From Winogradskyella ouciana (GTDB lineage Bacteria; Bacteroidota; Bacteroidia; Flavobacteriales; Flavobacteriaceae): DNA of 64,000 nucleotides. A program made the position numbers and the translations under genes. The stretch is taken from positions 1 to 64,000 of the forward strand of contig NZ_WJYA01000002.1 in assembly GCF_009709615.1 (NCBI RefSeq), given 5' to 3'. How positions within the stretch are numbered: position 1 is the first letter of the stretch; each line of letters begins with the position of its first letter. Under the pieces are notes generated by a model. It saw only the letters and a list, made by a program, of their open reading frames with translations, was not told the DNA's origin and made no database searches. Shown here one piece after another: positions 1-7,863 of this stretch.

Positions 1-1140
1 CAGAGTCTGGCAGGTATCAACAGTGCGACATCGGGAACTTTTGCAATAGCATTGCAAGGCGGTAATGCTACTGAAGAGTCCAGTATTTCAATAGGACCAA
101 ATTCATCATCAGAAGCTCAAGAGGGCATCGCTATAGGAAGCTCAAGCACAGTATCGTCATCGGCAACCAATGGTTTGGCATTAGGTTCATCCAACTCGGT
201 CACTGCTGCCAACGGAACGGCTATTGGCTACAATAATACAGCCTCAGGTGATGGAAGCTTCGCCTTTGGTCAGTTTGCGACAGCATCTGGCTCAGGTTCG
301 GTTTCATTTTCTGGCAGCAACGCAGCAGGCAGCCAGAGTTTGGCAGGTATCAACAGTGCGACATCGGGAGATTTTGCAATAGCATTGCAAGGTGGCACAG
401 CTTCTGCATCCTCAAGTGTTGCTATCGGAAATGGTTCTCAATCATCAGGAAATAATAGTGTAGCTATTGGTTTATCAACAATTGCTTCTGGTGATCGTAG
501 TGTTGCCATAGGCAACGATGTAAGAGCCTATTCATTTTCCGAAACGGTTTTTGGATTTAATGAAGAGGTTTATACTCCTGCAAGTATTACAATTAGCGAT
601 GAAGATGACAGATTGTTTGTAGTTGCTAATGGAGATGCTACTCCTTCAATTCCAAATAACAATAATGCATTCACAATACTTAAAGATGGAAGAACAGGTA
701 TAATGCGTATCCCAACAACCAATATCTTAGAAGTCAACGGAAATGCTTCAAAAACTACAGCAGGTGATTGGTTGGCAAATAGTGATAGACGTTTAAAGAA
801 AAACATCAATACGTTTAGAGAGACGGACGCATTGCAGAAATTATTGCAAATGCGAGGTGTTACTTATGAGTGGGACGATAACCAAACAGGAAACAACAGA
901 CCGGAAGGGCAACAATATGGATTTGTAGCTCAGGAATTGAAAGAGGTGTTTCCTGAAAATGTGAGTATGGATAACCAAGGGTTTTATCAAACGGCTTATG
1001 GTACTTATGATGCGCTATATGTGCAATCCATAAAAGCTCTAAACTCTAAGATTGAAAATTTAGAACAAGAGAATATGGAACTTAAAGCTAAGCTTGATGA
1101 GTTATATGAGATGGTGAAAGCGCAGTATGAACGTGAATAA
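1..1140 (+). CDS. Surface/tail-fibre-like protein with head repeats and C-terminal S74 chaperone domain (5' end missing)
   Basis: The reading frame is open from base 1, so the gene starts upstream of the window; an internal TTG at 52 is not a real start. The first two thirds consist of Ser/Gly/Ala-rich repeats of the AIGxxSxAxG type, like the head repeats of YadA-type trimeric adhesins. From about base 784 the sequence SDRRLKKNI and later GFVAQELKEVFPE mark a Peptidase_S74 (intramolecular chaperone) domain, which in phage tail fibres and bacterial surface proteins drives trimerisation and may cleave itself off. A heptad-like coiled coil ends the protein. Probably exported and trimeric; the signal peptide would lie outside the window. 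The sequence of bases 1-63 recurs at 334-396 with a few changes, so the array grew by duplication. Confidence 0.8.
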   Translation, partial: QSLAGINSATSGTFAIALQGGNATEESSISIGPNSSSEAQEGIAIGSSSTVSSSATNGLALGSSNSVTAANGTAIGYNNTASGDGSFAFGQFATASGSGSVSFSGSNAAGSQSLAGINSATSGDFAIALQGGTASASSSVAIGNGSQSSGNNSVAIGLSTIASGDRSVAIGNDVRAYSFSETVFGFNEEVYTPASITISDEDDRLFVVANGDATPSIPNNNNAFTILKDGRTGIMRIPTTNILEVNGNASKTTAGDWLANSDRRLKKNINTFRETDALQKLLQMRGVTYEWDDNQTGNNRPEGQQYGFVAQELKEVFPENVSMDNQGFYQTAYGTYDALYVQSIKALNSKIENLEQENMELKAKLDELYEMVKAQYERE

Positions 1141-1169
1141 AACTAGGTGCGCTTAATGAAAACATAAAT

Positions 1170-1240
1170 GTCATATTGAGCCGAAGTCAAAATATTAAAA
1201 CACTTATAACACGAGGTTTTTGACTGCGCTCAAACTGACA
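1170..1240. repeat. Imperfect inverted repeat of a flavobacterial REP-like family
   Basis: The left arm near 1170-1192 (TGTCATATTGAGCCGAAGTC) and the right arm near 1217-1240 (GACTGCGCTCAAACTGACA) are imperfect reverse complements separated by about 25 bases. The repeat lies between the convergent ends of the S74 protein gene and the AraC gene, so it may also act as a shared transcription end. Related sequence occurs inside the AraC gene at about 1757-1776. Confidence 0.6.
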
Positions 1241-1247
1241 CAGGCGG

Positions 1248-2153
1248 TTACTTTATCGGAATATAAAACTCAGTTTTTAATTTCTCTTCGGCTGCACGTC
1301 TGGCATCACTTATATATTTTTCTCTGCAAGGAGCATCTCTTAACTCATAGTCCGTTTGGAGCAACCATTCATTAAACATATAATCATAAACTTTAGCAAA
1401 GTGTTTGTAACTCCCTTGGTATAGAAATGTAGCAAACTTACCTCCTTTGAGTGTTTTAACACCAACATCTCCATTGGGTTTAGCATCTTTATGAATAATT
1501 AAACATGCATCGTAACGGATTTTGTTAGGTTCCGTAATCTTTGGATCATCGTGAGGCAAGCCATTATGCCGAATACCTTTGGTAAACAATTGCTGTGCTT
1601 TTACCTCTGCCCATAGTTTTTCCCATGCCAAGCCATAGTCTAGATCTTGATAAGCGCCATACATAGTATAGTACAAACATTGTTGATCTTCTAGCTCTTG
1701 AATTTTTGGTTTTTTAATGTTGAGTTCTGTTTTCATAATGTTCTGTTTTTTGATACTTCGACTGCGCTCAGCACAAGTTATTTCTTTTTTGTTACGATGT
1801 TGGCTTGGAGTAATGCCAAAATGATTTTTAAACGCTTTAGATAGGGAAGAGGGAGTTTCAAAACCTACACTATACGCAATGTCTTCAATGGAATTATCCG
1901 AATAGCGAATTAGTTTTGCTGCAGCCTCAACACGGGCTCGTGTAATATAAGCACCCAAAGGCTCACCCAACAAAGCACGAGTGATACGATGAAAATGATA
2001 TTTTGAAAAATGGGACAACTCTGCCAAATGTGCAATATCAATTTTAGAATCTAAATGGTTATGTATATAATCCAATACACAGTTTAGGTTTTCCTGATAA
2101 CGCTGTTTTGCTTTTGGTCGCTCTGCCATTGGTCTATCGTTTATGGATAACAA
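1248..2153 (-). CDS. AraC-family regulator with C-terminal GyrI-like effector domain
   Basis: Residues about 20-120 form a two-helix-turn-helix AraC DNA-binding domain (FSKYHFHRITRALLGEPLG, then DIAYSVGFETPSSLSKAFKN). Residues about 139-301 resemble the GyrI/SbmC small-molecule-binding domain found in Rob- and BltR-like regulators. This order is common in Bacteroidetes, where such proteins probably sense hydrophobic or toxic compounds. The linker (about residues 122-138) contains CAERSRS, a peptide produced when a common flavobacterial repeat lies in a reading frame. A methionine immediately after the linker could start the GyrI part alone. No target is apparent. The first ATG is used; a second (MAERPKAK) lies eight codons in. 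Confidence 0.85.
   Translation of the reverse strand: MLSINDRPMAERPKAKQRYQENLNCVLDYIHNHLDSKIDIAHLAELSHFSKYHFHRITRALLGEPLGAYITRARVEAAAKLIRYSDNSIEDIAYSVGFETPSSLSKAFKNHFGITPSQHRNKKEITCAERSRSIKKQNIMKTELNIKKPKIQELEDQQCLYYTMYGAYQDLDYGLAWEKLWAEVKAQQLFTKGIRHNGLPHDDPKITEPNKIRYDACLIIHKDAKPNGDVGVKTLKGGKFATFLYQGSYKHFAKVYDYMFNEWLLQTDYELRDAPCREKYISDARRAAEEKLKTEFYIPIK
1757..1776. repeat. REP-like repeat unit inside the AraC gene
   Basis: The sequence TTCGACTGCGCTCAGCACAA lies inside the coding region and encodes the CAERSRS linker. The core GACTGCGCTCA is shared with the intergenic repeat near 1219-1231. Confidence 0.55.
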
Positions 2154-2442
2154 AACTAAAGGTATTGTTTGTGTTTTACTTTTCCAATCTTGCGCAATTG
2201 TCTATAAAATAAAAACACTTTAGGTGTGAATCATTAGAATAAACTCATTATCAAAAAGTTAGAGTTAATTATATAGTGTGGTTGTCGATTAATTAACCTA
2301 CCTTTAAAGCAATCAATCAACTTCCTCATGCTAAAGTTCTTTCAATATCGAAGCAGAATTTTGTTCATACAAAATCAGAGGTCTGGTAGACCTTTGATTG
2401 AGATAGCCGTTTGCGGACTCACTTAATAGTAAAATAAAAGCT
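2154..2442. other. Region upstream of the DUF6090 operon, with minigene and hairpin
   Basis: 289 bases between the AraC gene and the first DUF6090 gene. It probably holds promoters for both, but no exact TAnnTTTG box could be assigned. A 32-codon frame runs from the ATG at 2328 to the TAA at 2424-2426 and starts MLKFF, like the DUF6090 proteins downstream, but loses similarity after that. A hairpin (CAGAGGTCT at 2376-2384, loop GGT, AGACCTTTG at 2388-2396, one mismatch) sits within that frame. It could be a leader peptide, a decayed gene start, or chance. Confidence 0.4.
2376..2396. repeat. 9-bp inverted repeat upstream of the DUF6090 operon
   Basis: CAGAGGTCT and AGACCTTTG flank a three-base loop and pair at eight of nine positions. 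It lies 46 bases before the first DUF6090 start. It could be an operator or a leader hairpin; there is no U-run, so a terminator is less likely. Confidence 0.4.
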
Positions 2443-3474
2443 ATGATTAAGTTTTTTAGAACTATTAGAAAAGAACTACTTACAAAGAACAAAATAGGGA
2501 AGTACTTACTCTATGCCTTAGGTGAAATCATACTTGTAATTGTTGGTATTCTCATTGCTTTAAATCTTAACCAACGTAGCGAACAAAAAAAAGCAGAAGC
2601 TAAAATCGATGCCATTTTTGAAGACGTACTTAAAGATTTAGAAACAGATATAAGTAGAAGCACAGCGTATATTGACATCTATCAAAGAAAGGACTCTTTA
2701 CTAAGCTTAGTGCTAAACACAGACTTAACTTATAAAGACTATGCTAAAGAAGATAGTGATCCTATATGGCGAGCAGCCTTAACAATGGGTTTTTACACCC
2801 CATCCGATAATGCTCATAAAGTTTTAATGAGTAACATTGATGCCATTCCAGAAAAATATAGTCAATCCGTTTCTTTTTTGAATGAGTTGCATGGTACCAG
2901 AAGGCAATCAGTAGAACGTTTTAATAAACGACTGAACGACCATGTTATTGAATCTAATGATATTCTTGCAGAAAAGCCTTGGTATACCGAACCAGATCAT
3001 AAAAAAAGTACAGAAGCCATAATGTATAGACTTAATGATTATCGCTATAAAAATAGAGTTAAAAAATATCATGGTATAGTTATTAGAAATCATAGAAGAA
3101 CAATTTTGTTTTATAGAGCACATGCAGTTAGGTGTTATGAGGAAATAGCATCTGTCTTAAACAAAATGACAGACTCACTTGATTTTATTACTGATGAGGA
3201 AGTGCTAAACCGTTATGTTGGTAGCTATGTTAGAAGCACAAACCATGAATCTAAAGCAGAGATAACAATCAACAATGATGGCTTTTTAATAGTAAATAGA
3301 GAACATCCATTGCAAGAAGATGGATTAATTCATGTTAGTTCTGAAAGTAAGTTTTCAAGTGCTAATCCTATTGGTGGTGTGTTTATCTTTAATAAAAGTA
3401 ATTTAGGAGATTATATCACCATGACTATTCACGAAGGTCATATTCCAGTCACCTATACCAAACTAAATCCTTAG
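2443..3474 (+). CDS. DUF6090 family membrane protein, long form 1
   Basis: 343 residues. The N-terminus is basic and amphipathic (MIKFFRTIRKELL), followed by one hydrophobic helix at about residues 25-42 (GEIILVIVGILIAL) and an NQRSE segment, the DUF6090 signature. By the positive-inside rule the N-terminus is cytoplasmic and the remaining 300 residues lie outside the inner membrane. The middle is helical and contains a KPWY motif. The last 90 residues (from YVGSYVRS) look like a small beta-rich domain. It is the first of six tandem paralogues; the next gene begins 4 bases after its stop. Function unknown. It differs more from long forms 2 and 3 than those do from each other. Confidence 0.85.
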   Translation: MIKFFRTIRKELLTKNKIGKYLLYALGEIILVIVGILIALNLNQRSEQKKAEAKIDAIFEDVLKDLETDISRSTAYIDIYQRKDSLLSLVLNTDLTYKDYAKEDSDPIWRAALTMGFYTPSDNAHKVLMSNIDAIPEKYSQSVSFLNELHGTRRQSVERFNKRLNDHVIESNDILAEKPWYTEPDHKKSTEAIMYRLNDYRYKNRVKKYHGIVIRNHRRTILFYRAHAVRCYEEIASVLNKMTDSLDFITDEEVLNRYVGSYVRSTNHESKAEITINNDGFLIVNREHPLQEDGLIHVSSESKFSSANPIGGVFIFNKSNLGDYITMTIHEGHIPVTYTKLNP

Positions 3475-3478
3475 AGTT

Positions 3479-4219
3479 ATGATAAAATTCTTTAGGAAAA
3501 TCCGCCAAAACTTACTGAACAAAAACAAAGTTGGGAAGTATTTACTATATGCTATTGGAGAGGTTTTATTAGTTGTAATTGGCATTTTAATAGCTCTCCA
3601 ATTAAATAATCAAAAAGAATTAAGAAAGCAAAGAATTGTTGAAATCGATATTTTAGAAGGTATTAGAAAAGACATTTTAAGGGACACCATCGATTTAAAT
3701 ACCAATATTCGTGGAACTAGAAATGGTATAGAAACAGTTAGTTTTTTGATCGACCATATATTAAACAAAAAAGAACTAAATAAAAATTTTGTATCCGAAC
3801 TACATTACATCACAGTTGCAAAATCGTTCATTATTTTACATGATTCTCATTTTCAAGAAGCTAAACAAAAAGGCCTATCCATTATCTCTAATGAGACCTT
3901 AAGAGATGATATTAATAATCTCTATGAGTTTGATTATGAGTTCTTATCCTTATTAGTAAACAATACTGAAAATATTGATTATAGCAACATTTTAAGTCGT
4001 GAAATTGGACCCTATTTTGGATATGATGGAACAGATTTGACAGTGACTAGCTTATCTTATAAAAAGTTTTTAGAGCATAGTGATAAAATACTTTATCATA
4101 TTAATAGTAGTAGAGGAGGTAAATATCAACTTTTATATATACATAGGAAAACATTAGAAGCTGCTTTAAAAGTTGCTGATGATATTAAAATTGAAATTGA
4201 TGCACTAAAAACAAATTAA
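3479..4219 (+). CDS. DUF6090 family membrane protein, short form 1
   Basis: 246 residues with the same opening as its neighbours (FFRKIRQNLLNKNKVGKYLL, then one membrane helix GEVLLVVIGILIAL). The rest is predicted to be helical and extracytoplasmic, with the family pattern KQKGLSIISNETLRDDI. It lacks the C-terminal beta-rich domain of the long forms. It starts 4 bases after long form 1 and ends 16 bases before long form 2, so co-transcription and perhaps translational coupling are likely. No known function. Confidence 0.85.
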   Translation: MIKFFRKIRQNLLNKNKVGKYLLYAIGEVLLVVIGILIALQLNNQKELRKQRIVEIDILEGIRKDILRDTIDLNTNIRGTRNGIETVSFLIDHILNKKELNKNFVSELHYITVAKSFIILHDSHFQEAKQKGLSIISNETLRDDINNLYEFDYEFLSLLVNNTENIDYSNILSREIGPYFGYDGTDLTVTSLSYKKFLEHSDKILYHINSSRGGKYQLLYIHRKTLEAALKVADDIKIEIDALKTN

Positions 4220-4235
4220 CAAACGCAGCTAACTA

Positions 4236-5252
4236 ATGCTAAAATCCTTTCGTAAAATCCGTCAAAACTTACTCAACACAAACAAAGTTGGGAAGTACTT
4301 GCTCTACGCTGTTGGTGAAATCATTTTGGTTGTCATAGGTATATTAATAGCGCTTTCCATTAACAATAAGAATGAAGAACGTAAAGCTGCAGATTATACA
4401 AATCTATTATTTAAAAAGACACTTAAGGAACTTAAATTTAATATAGAAAAGGCAAATGCTAAGGTCGCTTATTTTAGATTTCAGAACTATTGCTACTATA
4501 GAATAATTAATAAAAAAGCGACTAAAGATAATTACAAACTTGATGGTTATGCATACTTATTATTTAGTGGCAATGCAGTAGAACTTTCTGATGATACATT
4601 TCAAAAATTATTGAATTCCGACGAAAAATTGTCCCAAGAGCAAGATGACTTGCTCTCTAAATTAAAGCTCGTCTACAGTAATTTTAAAGGAGAGGTGGAC
4701 TTTTTAGATACGGAAATTTATGAATTCATCTTTGATTTGCATAAAAAATACAAAGACGAACAGCCATGGTACCCTAACTTTATTAGTTACCAGTCAATAA
4801 GTGACGATATGGTTGACTATTTCCTCACTGATCCTGAATATATAAATGATGCTACATACTTTTATACAATTGGTCCTGCTCAGCAAAATAATGGTGTAAA
4901 AAAATTCAGAGAAAGCGCCATAATAACCTACGCTCAATTAAGTCATCATTTAAATATCCCTCCTGATACAGCGATAGTAAAAGATTTGATTGGCTATAGA
5001 CATAATTTGGGAACATATACTAGTGATAATTCTACGTTGCACATTAAAGAGGAGGGTAATCATTTCATACAAACTGTAATTGAAAATAACGATTCTACTA
5101 AGGTTGAAAAATATCCACTATATCTTGATACTAAAACCCTTTTTACGAATAAGCAATACTATGGCAATTTAACCTATGATAATGATAACAAAGTCAAAGG
5201 AATGAATTTCTATAGAGGTGGTCGAAAGATAATTTGGAAAAAAATTAAATAA
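4236..5252 (+). CDS. DUF6090 family membrane protein, long form 2
   Basis: 338 residues. Opening MLKSFRKIRQNLLNTNK, one membrane helix (GEIILVVIGILIAL), a helical middle with QEQDDLLSKLKLVY and a QPWYPN motif, then a C-terminal beta-rich domain starting around YRHNLGTYTSDN and ending RKIIWKKIK. The C-terminal part recalls the small DUF3471-like or lipocalin-like domains seen at the ends of Bacteroidetes hydrolases, but this is a weak likeness. Closest to long form 3 in the array. Confidence 0.85.
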   Translation: MLKSFRKIRQNLLNTNKVGKYLLYAVGEIILVVIGILIALSINNKNEERKAADYTNLLFKKTLKELKFNIEKANAKVAYFRFQNYCYYRIINKKATKDNYKLDGYAYLLFSGNAVELSDDTFQKLLNSDEKLSQEQDDLLSKLKLVYSNFKGEVDFLDTEIYEFIFDLHKKYKDEQPWYPNFISYQSISDDMVDYFLTDPEYINDATYFYTIGPAQQNNGVKKFRESAIITYAQLSHHLNIPPDTAIVKDLIGYRHNLGTYTSDNSTLHIKEEGNHFIQTVIENNDSTKVEKYPLYLDTKTLFTNKQYYGNLTYDNDNKVKGMNFYRGGRKIIWKKIK

Positions 5253-5258
5253 AGTCTT

Positions 5259-5993
5259 ATGGTAAAATTCTTTAGACGAATTAGATACAAGCTCATGGAA
5301 CAAAACAAAACTTCCAAATACTTTAAATACGCCATAGGCGAAATTGTACTTGTGGTGATTGGGATTTTAATTGCACTCTCCATTAATAATTGGAATGAGA
5401 AGCAGAAAGAAAAAAATCAAATTAGAAATATATATGCACGTATTGTTAAAGATTTTGAAAATTCTTCTAAAGAAATTGAACGCGACGTTGTAGTCATGGA
5501 AGCTAGGTTTTCTTTAATGGATCGGATTATTAGAGAAGAGGTTAATCGAGACTCCCTATTAACAAACACTGATTATTTTCAAAAATATTTTTTTTCAACA
5601 ACTGGTTTCCCAGACATTAAGATTATTGACACAGGAGTACGTGTGCTCGAATCTAAAATAGAGCTTAATTACGAGCTTAATAATGAGTTATCTGAAGCCT
5701 TGTCATTGTTATATGGTCAACTTCTATTTGAAATCGAAATAGATGAGAAATTTCTAACTAATAAGTTTAGTGAATTAACGAGTCATATCCAATATAAAGG
5801 AATACGAGTAGATTATAGGATAAACAATAATAGATCCACCTTTGTAGATATGATTTTTGAAGATGACTTATTTAAGAGTCATTTTTTTGCATATTCTAGA
5901 TCGCACAGAGCCTATAGTAGATTGTTGAATAAATTTAAAACTCGAGGCACCATTTTAATGGATAAAATTAAAACAGAATACCATATAGAATAG
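5259..5993 (+). CDS. DUF6090 family membrane protein, short form 2
   Basis: 244 residues. Basic opening (MVKFFRRIRYKLMEQNKTSK), membrane helix GEIVLVVIGILIAL, then NNWNEKQKEK, the commonest DUF6090 post-membrane sequence. The extracytoplasmic part is helical and charged. The GxxxLES pattern around DTGVRVLESK replaces the LKSKGLxxIxNxxLR pattern of the other short forms, so it is the most divergent of the three. It starts 6 bases after the preceding stop. Confidence 0.85.
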   Translation: MVKFFRRIRYKLMEQNKTSKYFKYAIGEIVLVVIGILIALSINNWNEKQKEKNQIRNIYARIVKDFENSSKEIERDVVVMEARFSLMDRIIREEVNRDSLLTNTDYFQKYFFSTTGFPDIKIIDTGVRVLESKIELNYELNNELSEALSLLYGQLLFEIEIDEKFLTNKFSELTSHIQYKGIRVDYRINNNRSTFVDMIFEDDLFKSHFFAYSRSHRAYSRLLNKFKTRGTILMDKIKTEYHIE

Positions 5994-6025
5994 TCAATAT
6001 CACAACATAATTAAAGCAATGGATA

Positions 6026-7048
6026 ATGATAAAGTTTTTTCGCCGAATTAGATACAATCTCATGGCACAAAGTAAAACATCAAAGTACTTTAAATACGCT
6101 GTAGGAGAAATTGTACTTGTGGTGATTGGTATTTTAATTGCGCTCTCAATTAATAATTGGAACGAGGATAGAAAAGCTGCCGAAAAATCCAAAACCTTAT
6201 TGCAACAGATTCATAAAGAACTAGCTTTTAATATAGGAAAGGCAAATAATGTCATTGAGCAATATAGAAGTAAAGACAAACTAGTTTTTGATGTAGTTAA
6301 TAGAAATGTTAATTATGAATACTACACAAATAAAGGCATGTCTGCATTTATTATATTGAGTCAAGAAGCTGTTGAAATAGCAGATGATGCCTTTAAAAAT
6401 TTAATGGATAAACAAGATGATTTTACCAAAGAGCAAGATTCAATTATTTCTAAACTAAAAGAAATTTACGGTACCAACAAAAAACGAGTTGATCTTACGG
6501 ATGACATTACAACAAATTTAGTTTTAGAGTATTTTAAGAACTATAAGAACGAAAAAAAATGGTATTACAATATGATTATGAACAATCAATTAAATGATGA
6601 AGCCATAAACTATTTACTCACAGATTCTACTTACTTAAACCTGGTAGCAAATTTTCAAATTATAAATCTAAATAATCACAAAAGATATACTAATATATTT
6701 AGACGAAATGCCTTAGATACTTATGAAGAATTATCAAATTATCTCAAAATAGTAAAGGATACCACGATAATAAAAAACTCGAAAGCTTACGACCATTACT
6801 TAGGTACATATACTAATGGTATTCGTACGCATGAGATTATAAGAGCGAATAACAAATTGCTAAGCATAAGTTATAGTAATAGTAATCCCGAAAATCAATT
6901 TGTGTTTAATTTTTATCCAGATTCAAAACACACATTTATGATGAGGACTCATCTTTTTGGTGAATTATCATATAACTCAAAAAACGAAGTTATTGGGTTT
7001 ACTGTATCTAATGGTAGCCAAAGACGGGAATTTAAAAAAATCAAATAA
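6026..7048 (+). CDS. DUF6090 family membrane protein, long form 3
   Basis: 340 residues. Opening FFRRIRYNLMAQSKTSKYF, membrane helix GEIVLVVIGILIAL, NNWNEDRKAAEKSK, then a helical middle with TKEQDSIISKLKEIY and KKWYYN, then a beta-rich C-terminal domain (HYLGTYTNG to REFKKIK). It aligns along its length with long form 2. The 32-base gap before it is the largest within the array, so an internal promoter is possible there but was not recognised. Confidence 0.85.
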   Translation: MIKFFRRIRYNLMAQSKTSKYFKYAVGEIVLVVIGILIALSINNWNEDRKAAEKSKTLLQQIHKELAFNIGKANNVIEQYRSKDKLVFDVVNRNVNYEYYTNKGMSAFIILSQEAVEIADDAFKNLMDKQDDFTKEQDSIISKLKEIYGTNKKRVDLTDDITTNLVLEYFKNYKNEKKWYYNMIMNNQLNDEAINYLLTDSTYLNLVANFQIINLNNHKRYTNIFRRNALDTYEELSNYLKIVKDTTIIKNSKAYDHYLGTYTNGIRTHEIIRANNKLLSISYSNSNPENQFVFNFYPDSKHTFMMRTHLFGELSYNSKNEVIGFTVSNGSQRREFKKIK

Positions 7049-7053
7049 GAGTT

Positions 7054-7803
7054 ATGATAAAATTCTTCCGAAAAATAAGATACAACCTTATGAATCAGGG
7101 TAAAGCCACCAAGTACTTTAAATATGCTATTGGCGAAATCATTTTAGTGGTTATCGGAATTTTAATTGCCTTACAGATCAATACCCAGAATGAATATAGA
7201 AAAGATAGGGTCTATGAAAACCAGGCGCTTACAGAAATATATACTTCATTAAAACGAGATGCTCAAAATAATGACAACATAATGACCAACGTAAAAAGAA
7301 GAGATAACGCCATCAACTATATACTCTCTTTTTTAAACAGCGGAAATATTGAAACGGATTCAATTTTTATGTATAACTTAAATCAATCCTGTTTAGATAA
7401 TAAAATAAATTATGACAAAGGAGCCTATGAGACTTTAAAATCAAAAGGTCTAGAATACATTAAGAATGATTCTTTACGAAGTTTAATTGTTAAAACTTAT
7501 GAGCTTTCTTTCCCAAGAACCGAATTCTTTGGAGATGAAAAGAGAAGTGATTTAGTATTTGAAAAGAAAGGTATGTTATTGGAAAAACTATTGGATTTAG
7601 ACATTGTAGCCCAAGATAAAACCTTTTTTATATTAGAATCAGTAACCTTAAATACAACTGAAAAGAGAACTGCTCTAAAGCGTTTGATGTATCAGCAAAT
7701 CCAATTATCAAGACGTTATAAAGAACTACTTAACAGGCAATTAATTTATATTAATAGACTATTAATACCATTAGGCAAAGAGCTTCGAAAATCAGAAACT
7801 TGA
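7054..7803 (+). CDS. DUF6090 family membrane protein, short form 3
   Basis: 249 residues. Opening FFRKIRYNLMNQGKATKYF, membrane helix GEIILVVIGILIAL, then a helical extracytoplasmic region with the typical family pattern ETLKSKGLEYIKNDSLRSLI. It starts 5 bases after the preceding stop. It is the last DUF6090 gene; the cyclophilin lipoprotein follows after 60 bases and may belong to the same transcript. Confidence 0.85.
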   Translation: MIKFFRKIRYNLMNQGKATKYFKYAIGEIILVVIGILIALQINTQNEYRKDRVYENQALTEIYTSLKRDAQNNDNIMTNVKRRDNAINYILSFLNSGNIETDSIFMYNLNQSCLDNKINYDKGAYETLKSKGLEYIKNDSLRSLIVKTYELSFPRTEFFGDEKRSDLVFEKKGMLLEKLLDLDIVAQDKTFFILESVTLNTTEKRTALKRLMYQQIQLSRRYKELLNRQLIYINRLLIPLGKELRKSET

Positions 7804-7863
7804 AGAATTTCAATTATTTCATGATAGTTCAATATAAAAATTAGAAAAACTAAAAACATAATT

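Noticed and set aside
570..809. Leftward frame of 79 codons inside the adhesin gene
   Set aside because: It lies wholly within a well-supported gene on the other strand and has no family likeness.
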